From contig NC_084766.1 of NCBI RefSeq assembly GCF_028858725.1, positions 29,433,001-29,497,000 of the forward strand: 64,000 bases of DNA, in the 5' to 3' direction. Each line of letters starts with the position of its first letter. Within the stretch, counting starts at the first letter, position 1. The notes beneath the pieces are model-generated. The model was not told the DNA's origin, ran no database searches, and saw only the letters and a list, made by a program, of their open reading frames with translations. This stretch comes from Colius striatus. Its lineage: Eukaryota; Chordata; Aves; Coliiformes; Coliidae. Made by a program: the position numbers and the translations under genes. Shown piece by piece: positions 12,891 through 25,700 of the stretch.

Positions 12891-15800
12891 CTTCCTTTTA
12901 CTTAAGGAAAAGAGGTTGGCTCTCCACCCCATCTTCAAAATGGTAGGAGTATCTTTTTTTGTGTAGTTTTCTGAAATATTTTCTGTCAAAGTAATGAAGT
13001 TCTACTTTTATTTGTTTTATTGCTAATGGGCTTGCTTGTTACTCACATGGGTTTCACTATAACCTATGTGCAAGCACAGTGATTAGCTGCTGGGTTTAAG
13101 ATAATGAGGTTTTCAGGAGCTTGCTAGGAAATCTCTGGTAGTATGCTATCAGTTAAATGTTAACCTTAGGCTGAGGTAAATTCAGATACATGTTTGCTCT
13201 TTGCTCCTCATAATACAACTGGTGTAATAATATGCAGTGATAAAAGTTATTAGCACGTTGATGTTCTTGGTGCTACCTTTTATCTGTGTGGCTATGTAAG
13301 GGGCTTAATGATATTTTAGCTCTCTTAGGAGGTCTGTGTGAATTTTCAAGTTGAGCTTTAGTTCTAGCTCTTTAAAGCATGCTTGTTGTGTGTCTAGAGA
13401 TGATTTCCTATTAATATAATGCTGATGCATGCACGTTTTGCAAGAATGTCATCATGTATTATCTAATAAGGTAAATAGTAAAAGATCCATCATACTGCCT
13501 ATTTTTGAACTTTTTCAGTACTTCAAAGGGCTAGTTGAACATGTTCTGTATTTATTAGTTGGTAGTTTTCAAGGAGAAAATCTGATATATAAAAATCTGA
13601 AAGCTTGGCTTGATAATTGATCTGACAAAACTACTTTTCATACTAAGCAGTCATGGTGTTACTGCCATCCCGATGGAGGGACAGTAATATCAGACATAAT
13701 AGAATTCTTAATAAAGAATTACTTTTCTATTTAAGTATACTGAAAGCCTGAGTCCAGTAGCTTTCATGAGCAAGGCCCAGAAATAGGCTGTAACGTGTAT
13801 GCTGAAACTACAGAGCTCTATACTTCCTGAAAGTAAGTTACTGAGGCCCTGTTCTTTCCCACCCTCCAGCAGAGTGCTCCTCAGCCAAGATCAAAGGGTA
13901 CTTGAACTGTTTGCCTCAGACTTTCATAAGAGGCACTCTGAAAGCAAAGTCTGACTAAAGCATATCTTAGGCTTAACGCTTAAGTTACTGTGGATTTTGC
14001 TTTCTGCCTTTTTTACATGGCTCTGTTTAGTAGTCACTACTGAGCTTTTGCACTTTAGCTTCTCTCAGGATGCTAAAAGTTAGATGTTCATAAACCCTGC
14101 AGAATACAAGACTTCTCCTTGGTGCAGCTGGAGGAAGATGGCATATAATGCTTCCAAGGAGTAAGAACTGGTACAGTGGCTCACATCAGCTGGACACCAG
14201 GCAAGAGCTGCACTGTGTAAGCAAATGTAGAGTGAGCTATTGGTGGTTAACCAACTAATTAGTAACCCTAGTGTAGTTGGCTGTACTCTACTCTTCCTGC
14301 TTGGAATGAGTCAATGTTACTTCACTGATGCTGATCAAGTTCTCATGATCACCTCAAAGACATCTGCAAACTGTTTCTTGGGTGAACTTGAGACAAGGAA
14401 TTTTAGGAAACATTCTCCCAGGCAGTGCATCACTGTTGCTTCTGAAGTTGTGCAAGTGTCAAGAGGTTGCTTTGCCGTCTGTAAGGAACTACTGAGATGG
14501 AGATGACACCGATTCCTTTCTTCATACTTGTGTGTTTGGAGGCATGAAGCTCTGCCACTTTCCAGTGGAGAGAATCTCCTAAGTTGGAGGAATTGTGAGT
14601 AAGTGTTTCACTCCTTCCAGCCAGTGATGGAATTGCTGTAGGGGTTGCAGGGGGTGGCAGTACAGTAGAAATGAGAACATGTACTCCTGAACTCATAGCT
14701 GTAAATGGTATCTCTTCTGATAAAAACTAAGCCTTTGCACTTTAGAGCTTAGTGCATCTTATCCCTGACCATTGATAGGGCAGACAACATAGGCACACTT
14801 AAACTATCCAGCATCTTATTGCACAAGAGGTCTAACAGGTGGTTTGAGACATGCATAGGGTATTTGGATTTGTGGCTTAAGCTACGATTGTAGTTGCTCC
14901 GTAGGACAGATATAGGATAGAACCATTCTCGTCCCATGGGCTGAAAACTCTGTCAAGTACTGACTCTTATCCTCTCTGCTGGCTCTTCTGCTTTGAAGGC
15001 AGCAGGATTAAGTGGCTTTTGAAGACCACCAGTAGTGACTTGGATTTGATGAGTAGTTACAGTAGGCATGGGAAACAAGTGTCCTAATGCTGGGAATTGA
15101 GAGAAATTTATTTTCAGTATCTTGCCACAGCTTAAATAAGAGAACCTTTGTACTTTAACAGGAATGATTAAAAGCCCATCTGAGGAAACGTGAATGGAAA
15201 GTAAGAGCAAAACACCGTCACTAAATATTAATGAGGTAGAGGAATTGAAAAAAGTCTATTAGGTACCAAAAGCATTTTTTGTGTACTGCAAACAAGATAT
15301 AGGTATTTGTGCTTTTTGCTTTTTTGGATGACACACTAACTCCTGCAGCTTTAAAGGATGTTAGGTTTTGGCTCTCACATGTATAGTCTCACACAGTGCT
15401 GTAAGCTGGCTAATGAAGACAGTTGCTATGAAAAAACAAAACCAATAAACCAGAAACAAATGAGCACAGGATACTTCCCAGGCTTTAGAGAGAAACTCAT
15501 CAATAGGTCTTTCTTTAACTTAAAGATCTGTTTGGCTTAACTGAAAATCATTCTTGAGTAGCTATAGTCAAGACAGTTAGGTTATATGGGGATTAGACTA
15601 CTGTCTGGTTCCTCTGTCTATGTATGAGACCTGTGGAGTCAATTCAGAATCTGAAGGCAAAAGCTTTGCCACATTTAATAATCTTCATGCTTTCCTCAAC
15701 TTGATTAGTTGTGTTCTCTAGATCTGGAGTTCTCTGCTCCAAGTATCATTATCTAATGTTCAGTCTTCCTAGACGTTTTGGCACAAACTGCCTTGCCCAT

Positions 15801-16584
15801 GAGTCAGTGAGGAGATGAGAATACCCTGACAGAAAGTTTTCCAGTGACTTACCTACTGCTACCTGGGGCATTTGGGGTTAGTGAGTTCTCTGATCCTTAT
15901 CACAAAAGGGTCATAGGTGTCCTTTGTTAATTTTCTGTCAAGTAAGCCTATGTAACAGACAGTAGCTATTTGTGAAAATTGCACTGCTCTTATTAGGCAG
16001 TGTTAACGCTAAGTAGTGTTAAGTTGTAGCAGAGTACTTGTTGCTATAGTCATGATCCTCAGTTCTGTTTATTACCTCTACCATGATACTGTAAAAAAAA
16101 AAATGATCCTTCCTGGTTTCTGTGATTGTAATTTAGCAATACCTTTACTATTTTAGTAATACTCTCTCCTATTGAACAGCTATCACATTGAAGAGTTTTC
16201 TTGCTTTCACTACTCACATCATTGAACTGTAGGCATTTTTTTTTTCAGTTATACTTAATTTGAGAAATTATATATTGGTTTTCCTCAGGCAGATTTTTAC
16301 TCTTGAATAGAAACAATTGACATCTGTTCCTTGTCGGACTTCATCAGGCTTCAGTTTCTCGTGGAGGTGGATGCAACATGGATTAAGATTTATGGGGACA
16401 GGTGACTTGAGATCTCTTAAGAGGCTTAAAGCATTGTATAAACACGCTTCATTATTGTACCAGGAGTCTTTGGGGGCAAGCTGCTGAAATGATTTGTCCT
16501 ATTGCTTAACAAACTATTTAAGTAACCATGGTTCATTGGTAGTGAGTGCTTCTAACTCACGTCTATTAAACCTGTTTGTTTCAG
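12891..16584 (+). other. Probable 5' UTR intron of ACSL5
   Basis: No coding exon is visible. The + strand is T/G-rich, like the introns downstream, and the stretch ends in the acceptor 'tgtttgtttcag' just before 16585. It is therefore best read as the first intron of ACSL5. Confidence 0.45.
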
Positions 16585-16614
16585 GTTCAGCTCTGGCTCC
16601 GCTGATTCAGCACA
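16585..16614 (+). other. ACSL5: ACSL5 5' UTR part of the first coding exon
   Basis: Thirty non-coding bases lie between the splice acceptor and the ATG at 16615. The acceptor implies at least one upstream non-coding exon. Confidence 0.7.
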
Positions 16615-16770
16615 ATGATCTGGATACTTCAAGTCTTATTTTCACCGCTCCCAACACCAGCATTGATTAGTCTTATTTTATTTGGAGCCTGTGTCTTCCT
16701 GTGGGTGATAAGCAGGCCAAAACCTGTTGTACCTCCTGTTGATTTGAACAAGCAGTCAATAGGAGTTGAG
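16615..16770 (+). CDS. ACSL5: ACSL5 coding exon 1
   Basis: Residues 1-52: start codon, membrane anchor and the basic/proline segment after it. Donor GTAATA; ends in phase 0. Confidence 0.95.
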
Positions 16771-19700
16771 GTAATACTTAGTCTGCTTGTGGACATGGAC
16801 TATTTGGCATTAATCCGAACAGTGATTTGTTCTGACTCTGGGTATCAGTGGAAACTCTCCTGTCTGATATACACAGTCATTTCTCCCAGATGTACAACTC
16901 AACAGCATGGTGGGGAGAAGGGAAGCCTTAGCTCTTGCAACAGGGTTAGGTGGGCTTTTTACCAGATGGCCTTGTTTGTAACTGATTTTTTTTTCTATTT
17001 TAAATGCTTTGCACTAGCTTTGAGGCTGGTGGTAGACTTCATGTAACTAGGCAAGTGGTAGCACTCAGTCTGGGTCAAGGTCTCTCTAATAACCTGTAAC
17101 TGAATTTTAATCTAAGCCATCTAGAAAATTCCTCTGCATATGACTGATGACAGAGTAGATCAAAATCAGGAAGGAAAATGAGACTTCCCTAACAAAGCAA
17201 TGTTATTGAAATGTTTCAAAAGGGATTGCTGGGAGAATGGCTAAGGAACAAATGACATTGCATCTGTTCTGTAATGTTTCATAACTATGCTCTGTTCCTA
17301 GGGAGGAGCCAGAAGAGGTGCAATCTTGTCAGATAATAACCTACTTTCTTACTACTTTGAAGATGGTAAAACCCTGTATGAAATTTTCCAGAGAGGGCTG
17401 CATGCTTCTGGTAAGCTTTACATGTGCTAGTTACTACTTGCCTACCACAAGTAAATAAAATTATTCCAAGCTCTTTTGCCTTGACACTTATCTGTGGGAA
17501 TAATTCAAGATCCTAAAACCTTTTCTAGCCTTCTGTGGGGTAGAGTGACAAGTGACATTTTTTTTTCCCCCCCACTGATGTAGAAGTAGACTTAGTTGGC
17601 AGACTGGGCAGGAGCAAGCATCTCTGAAATCTATCACCTTAACCTGCTGAAGAGTCAGCATCAGAGGGAATTGGGGGGAACACTTCTGTTTTGTCTTCTG
17701 ATGTGGGTTTTAGTGTAAGATTACTGCACACATGACATCAGGGGTCCCACACGTGGAAATATGTGATAGCTTAAAAGCTATTTCAATTTCATGTGGGCTG
17801 TGTCAGCAGACCTTGGAAGTATTGCTTGTAAGAATAAAGCCAGCAGTCTTACAATCTTAGTTTGGGCAGAGACCTGGACACTGTGCACTTCCATGCTCCA
17901 AGCAGCTGGATGTCTGACTGAAAATATTTCCCACTTGAAGTGTTGCATTGAAGTGCTATGCAACTTCAGTATCGAGCTTTACAATTCCTTTTCCAAATTC
18001 TTCCATTAGGAAATGGCAACTGTTTAGGCTACAGAAAACCCAACCAACCTTATCAGTGGCTGACATATAAACAGGTGAGCATTGTATGTGACAGACAACT
18101 TAATGTGAAATACTGTCTTGTAACACTAACGTAGGGGGGCAACTATCTTACAGGTTTTGGACAGAGCTCAATACCTGGGGTCAGGGCTTCTGCAAAAAGG
18201 ATGCAAGCCATCACCAGACCAGTTTATTGGCATTTTTGCTCAGAATAGGCCAGAGGTAAGCAACAAGTGGAATATTCTTTCTCAGAATATTGTGACACCT
18301 TGGGGAGAGAGGAGGGTCTGTATTTAAATAGCTTGAGGTTAGATGAGGAACAATCACAACTGGCTTTTCCCTTCCCAGTTCCCTTATTACTGACTGAGCA
18401 CATACCATGCCAGGTATGTAATACAATGATCTTGAACCCTCACTACTCTAAGAATCCTATGGATATACTCTTTCCACAATCCCCTACTTATGTGTGTGTG
18501 GCTAGTCAAGATGGGTGAAATCTGTAGGTAAATCTGTCTTGTCAGCTGCTAGTTATCCTTAGCTGTACTGTTTTCTCTTCAGTGGATCATTTCAGAGTAT
18601 GCCTGCTACACTTACTCAATGGTTGCTGTTCCACTCTATGACACTCTGGGGCCAGAAGCCATTGTATATATTGTTAACAAAGGTAAATATTGACTTCCAC
18701 TACTTCATAATGATTTCTCTAAGAAACTTTGTTTTGTGAAGGCTGAAGTTCAAGGGAATTTGATGCAAAAATCGGAGTAGCTTTAACATTACTGCTAGAT
18801 GCTGTGGACCATTCTGCAATCAGAGTGCTTAACTATTTGCTATTTGAGGTTTTGCAATCTTGAGCTCCCACATTGCCAAACAATCAGACAATGCAGACAG
18901 GTTTGCATGCAAATTAAGACTAGATTTGTGTCTCTGATTTAAAGTTGTAGGATGTAAAGAGTGGAGGAGGGAGGGGTAAAGAAATGCCTAAATCTTTTTA
19001 AACTATCTGGTTAGGGCCTGTTCTACAGAAACAACAACTAGTATGCTGTCATGGAAGAAACTGGTGAGGGAGCTTGAATAAATATTCAAACTTTCTTCTC
19101 TCATTATTAAGGGAGAGATGGGGGGGAAATACCCACTGTTGTCACAACAATCTGGTATCCAACTGATAAACAGGATTTGCCAAGCAAAATCACTTCAACG
19201 GTCATGCTGGTGAACCTTGGAAACGGGTTGTCTTGGGAATACACAGCTATGTCTTACTGGGCTAATGGGGAACTGGCATGTTTAGTCAAATCCAGTTCTG
19301 CTGCTGACTTAATGGGAAATGCTTTTGTAATTGATAAAACCAGCCTGCCACATGCATGGAAGCTGAGGTCTTAACTCAAGAATTGTATCTCCCTCTTTCA
19401 AACGCATCTAAATTTCTTTAAATTTAAAGAAAATGACTAAACCTAAGCAATCAGTGAGAACAATTCTGAGCTCTTACAGCAATATCAAAAGTTTAAATGC
19501 TTATCTTCATGATGACTGAAGATATTTGGCTTCTGTTCCTTGGCATTTGCCCAATCAGCTGACCATGGTAGGAGGAACATTCTTAGCACTGTAAGTCAGA
19601 CATTGAATCCATACACACAAATGCAAATAGCTTTAGAAGAAACCACTTCCATGTTCTAAATATTTGTGCTACTGAGCTGTCACTCACTAGTCTCACGTCT

Positions 19701-22700
19701 TGTAAATAGACCTCTAAAATGTAATTTTTTTTCTATAGCTGACATAAGCATAGTGATCTGTGACAGGCCTGAGAAGGCACAGGTCTTGCTTGAGAATTGT
19801 GAACAAGAAAAGACACCATGTATGAAGACTATCATTCTTATGGACCTCTTTGATAAAGAGCTCAAGGACAGAGGAGCTAAAGTGGGAATTGAAATTCTAG
19901 CACTTCAGGAGGTTGAGGTAGGTGACTAAAGGATTCTGCTTGATCTTGCAGAGGAATACCTTGCCAGCTAGACACCTGGACCTTCTCTAGCAACAATGAC
20001 ACTTTAATGTAAGCATTATCCAGTTGTCACACCTGTACCTGAGATCTTGATGAGCTGTCATTTTGAAACATTTGGCCAAATGGACTTGGCAGAGTTCAAA
20101 CCATCAACTACAGTTGTGTCCTTGCATTCTGGATAGGCAGTATGCATTAAACTGAAGACTTCCTGAGCTTAGTTTGTGGTGCAGTTTAAACAAGATTTAT
20201 CAGGCTTCTAAACTGATAGTTGTATCTAATTGAAACTAAGTGCAAATTCCTAGCTGCTCTGATATTCCAATACTAGGCTTAATTTTCCAGATATGATGCA
20301 TAAATGTAAAGTATGAGTCATGGCCCATATCAAGTAAAATGAAATATCTCCACTCAGGATTTGCAAATTCTTTAAGCAGTTCTGATCACACTCAAATTCA
20401 TTCTTGCCACAGCCTCAGGAGTCAGTTTTTTTCCAAGTTGTATGTTTAAATTCAGGAAGACCAATATCTCTAAATGAGACAGTATCAAAAGGAAAATAAA
20501 AATAAGTGTTGATTTGAGATGCAATTACTTATTCAGGTAGAGTTGTGGCACGACTTTCTGTTGCAATTGTTAAGATGTGTTTTTCTCTAACACAGGAGCT
20601 GGGAAGAAACAACATCAGAGAGCCAGTTGTAAGTATCTCTCTGGAACAGTTATAAACTTGTAAAACTAGTCTCTGAAAAGATCTCTTGCCATGCTCCTAG
20701 TAGAGAAGGCTGGCAGGAGTTTTTTTTTTTTTTGTACCTTGTTTTGCTATTTCCAAACAATTCCTGGTTCATCCTATTTCAGGAAGTGTATGTAAATACT
20801 GATAAGCAACATAATCCTTACTCTGACCTGTTTTTCCTTCTAGCCTCCGAAACCTGAAGATCTTTGTGTTGTGTGTTTTACCAGTGGAACCACAGGTAAG
20901 AGAACATATAGTGATGTTTTCCCACTAAAACAAACTCCCTGCTGAAAAAAAATCCTTTCCAGCACAAAAAAAGAGAAAAAGTTAACAATATAGAACTAAA
21001 ACAGTAAATTAGAACAGTGTCAGGCCACTACTTAGTTTTACTTGGGTCATTGTCACTCAAAGTCAAGTGCACTAAGACAAAGCTTCTTAGAACTGGAGGG
21101 AAGAATAGCCAAAATCATGTTGCCTTACCATATGAAAAAAAAGAGAGTCTTAATGTTAAAAAGATTGGCTGTTTAACTTGTGCCTGTATTTTGATCCATA
21201 GTGGCTAGATAAATATCTTGTTTCAGCAGACTCTGCTGTAATATTCCTTTATATAATATTCATAGCTGAAAGCCCTCAAGATGAGGTGTATTTGTGATGT
21301 CTTAAGGCAGTGTGTGCTATGACTGAGCCAAGAGAGTCCAAACTGAGCCAGACAAGACATGGGAAACAGACAGCAGAAGCAGGCAGTCACAGCTGACTTT
21401 GCTTGATCTCTCCAAAGGTAACCCTAAAGGAGCCATGCTGACACATCAAAATGTTGTTGCAAATGCTGCTGCCTTCCTTATAAGCACAGAGGTAAGCTAC
21501 TGCTAATAGTGATATCTAGGCTATGTCAGTCAGTCATGAAACTAGCTTAAATGTGAGCATTTTCTGCAAACCAGCCACCTCATGCTTTCCTAAGTGCACA
21601 TATTTCAATGGGACAATAGTATAGGAAGAAACTTGGCTGAACCTTGAACAAGAACATCTACAGAGATATTTTTCTAGAATGAGTCAGTCCTAAATGCCAA
21701 GAGTACTAAACTACTCTATTTCAAGTCTTGCCAAAACATATAACTAATCATGATCTAGTATGGCTGAACTACAGCTGCAAATTTTGAAGATGTGATGGAT
21801 GAGCCCAAGTTGCTTCAGTCATTTGAAGTGTCTATTTCAAATTACTCAACTTGATACCAATATTATTCACTTTCTAGTTACTCTTAACTCAAGCAGGCAT
21901 AGGGAGTGCCAACCAACTTCTACCTCTTTTCCTTCTAGAACACATTTGAATTTACAAGTTCAGATATCACTATGTCCTATCTTCCCTTGGCTCACATGTT
22001 TGAGAGAGTTGTACAGGTATGTACAGATACATGCATTTGAGCTTCTATAAATCAAATTGTAGTAAAAGGTATGATAGCCTTCTGTATTTCCCCAAAACCT
22101 ATTCACACTAGAACTTGCCTACCACTGGGCACTGGAAATTATGCTGTTTACATAGACAAATAATTATGGCTAATGAATCCTTGACTGAGCTTTGTCTGGT
22201 CAACTTTTAGACTGTGGTCTACAGCTGTGGAGCAAAAGTAGGCTTCTTCCAGGGAGACATCAAGTTGCTAACAGATGACATGAAAACTTTGAAGCCAACG
22301 CTATTTCCAGTTGTACCAAGACTGCTCAATCGAATATATGACAAGGTATGTGAGCAATTGTAGCTAAATTATCTTCATGTTTGGGTGTCTAAGCAAGCAT
22401 ACAATATTAAATTAATATTGAATGCACCATAACATCACCATGAGTTAATTACTCCTTAACAGGAGGAATTCTTTAAAAGCATTTCTGAGGAGATGGAAAA
22501 AGTCCTGGAGTGTAGGAAAGGTGTATCCAGTCATGACTGGGCTAATTCTGTGGCTAGTCAGAGACAATAAGCTTGTTTGCTTTTGGAATGCAAATGAGGC
22601 AAGCGCAAAGCTACAGAGGATCCCTGTCCCTCAAAGATATGGCTGTAGTATGCCAGCAGCAACGAAACACAAATTAGTTTTGGCTCTTGGTTCATCTCCT

Positions 22701-25700
22701 AGATCATAGTGATGAAAACAGACCCTAGAACATCAAAGTAAGCTATGGTCCCTCCTAACAAAGCAAGGACTGGAGATACAGATGTGAGTTAAACCTTGAG
22801 AGTCACCAATACTTTTCCTTGTAGATAAAAAGTGGTGCAACGAGCCCGGTGAAATGTTTCCTGTTAAACTTTGCTGTGATGATGAAGACAGCTGAAATAA
22901 AACAGGGCATAATTCGAAATGACAGCATCTGGGATAAGCTAATCTTCAAAAAAGTTCAGGTAAGATATTTTAAGTGTAAGCAAGCTGAGCCATGTAGCAT
23001 TGGAGGATCTGATGGCTTCTATTTCACTTGTAGGCAACCATGGGTGGAAAAGTACGTGTAATGGTAACAGGTGCAGCCCCTATATCTCCATCTGTCCTGA
23101 CGTTTCTTAGAGCAGCATTAGGCTGTCAGGTAAGCTGAGTTTTTTCTTAAAGATCTGTTTGATTTATGCCAAAACAAATGACCAATGATACAGCTGTGGC
23201 CTAGCCCAGCATGATTCCAGGGGGATTGCTGTCAGTCTTCAGTATTTGCAGGCTATTTGATCTGAGTTAACTGCAATGGGAACAAAATTCTGCAGGGTTG
23301 GCTTCAAATGATACTACCAAAAAACTATCCTGTAGGCTCTAGAAAGAGGAAGAGAGCAGCAGAAATAGGAACACTGAGCACACTCAAAGTCAAGTAGCTC
23401 CTTCTGAGCTTTGTGGCTTATCCTGACAGTCAATGAGCTCCCAATGTAGTACATTTGAAACCACAGTTTAGAGAATGGTGATGAAAGAAAGGTTTGGATA
23501 GGTGAACTTGAAGAACATCTGGTTACACCAATAAGACCAAGAAGTCTTAAAGACTAAGATTGTCTTGGCTTCTTTCCTAAGAAGATTTGAGCATGACCAT
23601 AGCTGAAACTGAGCTCTATCGCACCAAGAACTTTGTGATCAAAGAATATTCAACCTTTCTCACACAGATCTTTGAAGCTTATGGCCAGACTGAATGTTCA
23701 GCTGGGTGTACTTTCTCAATGCCTGGAGACTGGACAACAGGTATGGCAGCTGAGACTTATATACTCCCTCTTAGCTGTCAACAGAAAGTGGCCCTCAAGC
23801 TTAGGTGCTCTACTGCTTTTAATTCAGTCCTGGGTACTTAACCTCAGAGTGATTCTTAGTAGCAACAGTCACCTGTATGCTTAAAAGGTACTGAAATTCT
23901 TGACTCAAGCAAGTGAGGATCTTTTGTGTGAAGTGACATGGGTCAGCTCAGACCCTGTCCCAGTGTATAGGAAAGAAGTATTTGTACAGAGCTGAACAAA
24001 CTGGACAAGGATTTCTCAAATGGCTTAAAGAAAACAGCTTTAGCTCCCAAATAACTTGTTTTATTCAGGAATTATGACTAAAATATCAGACACGATACTT
24101 GACTATTTTCCTGAAGTACTGACTGATTTTGAAGATTTAGCAAGGATGTTTTTAATATTGGGTATTCTATGTTCAACTCACCATCTCTGGGAACCCACTA
24201 ACTGTAGATCAGAAGGAAGATGAAATGCAAATAAATACCAGAGTGTATGAAGGAATTCTGTGGATTGGTGTGGTGATTACACCAAAAAATGGCTCTAAGC
24301 GTTGAGAATTAGTGCCTACGTACCATTTCCAGACAGTTAATACAGGATATTAGTTTAACTTCCTTGAACATTTGGTGTCATACTCCTTTAAACAGTACTG
24401 CTTCTTGCTAAAGCAGTGAACAAACTGCTATTAAGTACCTGCTACCACTGAAGCCTTTTATATGTAGGAGGCACCTGTGTTCTCCCATCGCACTTCAAGA
24501 CCTAGTCTTTCTAGCTTTAGATCAAATAGAGTCAATTACTAGCAGAATCCTCAAAATATAACTGTTCTTGTTTGGTTGTTTTTTTTCTCCTCTTAGGCCA
24601 TGTTGGAGCCCCTCTGGCTTGTAACATCATAAAACTAGATGATGTGGAAGAAATGAACTACTTCTCCTCTAACAACGAAGGCGAGGTGGGTACCATCTTC
24701 TGTGTGCGTCAGGAAATACTGAAACATCTGAATCGTTAAGACTTGGTGACTGACAATGTTCTGTGCTTGCATTAATGTAGGTCTGCATTAAAGGACCAAA
24801 TGTGTTCAAGGGTTATCTGAAAGACCCTGAGAAGACAGCAGAGGCACTTGATAAAGATGGCTGGCTCCACACTGGAGACATAGGGAAATGGTTGCCAGTG
24901 AGTAATTGCTTTATTCAAACGATCCCTTGGATGTGAATTCCTGGCTAGCTTACAGTAATCGGAGAAGCTGGAGAAGTGAATTCTAGAATAAAAGCCTTAC
25001 ATGCTATTATTTTGTTATAATTCACTAAGTAATCCTAGGCAAAGCTCCAAAGACCAATTAGGTTGCAAGACCTCCTAGGTCAGCAGTTGAGACTATGTCA
25101 CTTCCACAGCAAAGAACAACAAGGTGTCTTGGTTTCTGTCGAAGGAGAAGGAGCTGTCTAATTGTGTCCTGAGCTAACTCGAGAAATTAGACAAAGTGCC
25201 CCTTCTCTCTAGAGATCAAAGACCAGTTCTAGATTACTTTGTGACTTTCACATAACAAAACCAAACCTATCATCTACTTCTTACGGAAGTAGAAGACAGA
25301 TTTATAGATGACAGACTTGAAAGTAATGGCCTGCACTTTTAAATTCCAGAATGGAACGTTGAAGATCATTGATAGGAAGAAGAATATATTTAAACTTGCA
25401 CAAGGAGAATACATTGCTCCAGAGAAGATAGAAAATGTCTATATCAGAAGTGCTCCTGTAGCCCAGGTTTTTGTACATGGGGAAAGCCTGAGGGTAAGTG
25501 ACATTAGGACTGAGCATCCTGTAAGATTTCTCCCATAGTGAGTTCTAGAAGATTGGGGACAAGAGTTCTTGAATAAGATCTGTTCTCAAGAATGCCATGT
25601 TTATAGGAACATCCTTTCAGACCTATAGCCTTCCAAATTGACACCAAAGAATGAGAGATCATGGCATCAAGTTGCAAGCTTGTATGAGATTAGTGTGTCA

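Noticed and set aside
16771-17046. Extension of ACSL5 exon 1 to a 143-residue open frame
   Set aside because: The part after 16770 is intron; splicing at GTAATA joins to exon 2 and gives the known ACSL5 protein.
19177-19374. 65-codon frame in ACSL5 intron 5
   Set aside because: No flanking splice sites that keep the ACSL5 frame, and exon 5 joins exon 6 directly with conserved sequence on both sides.
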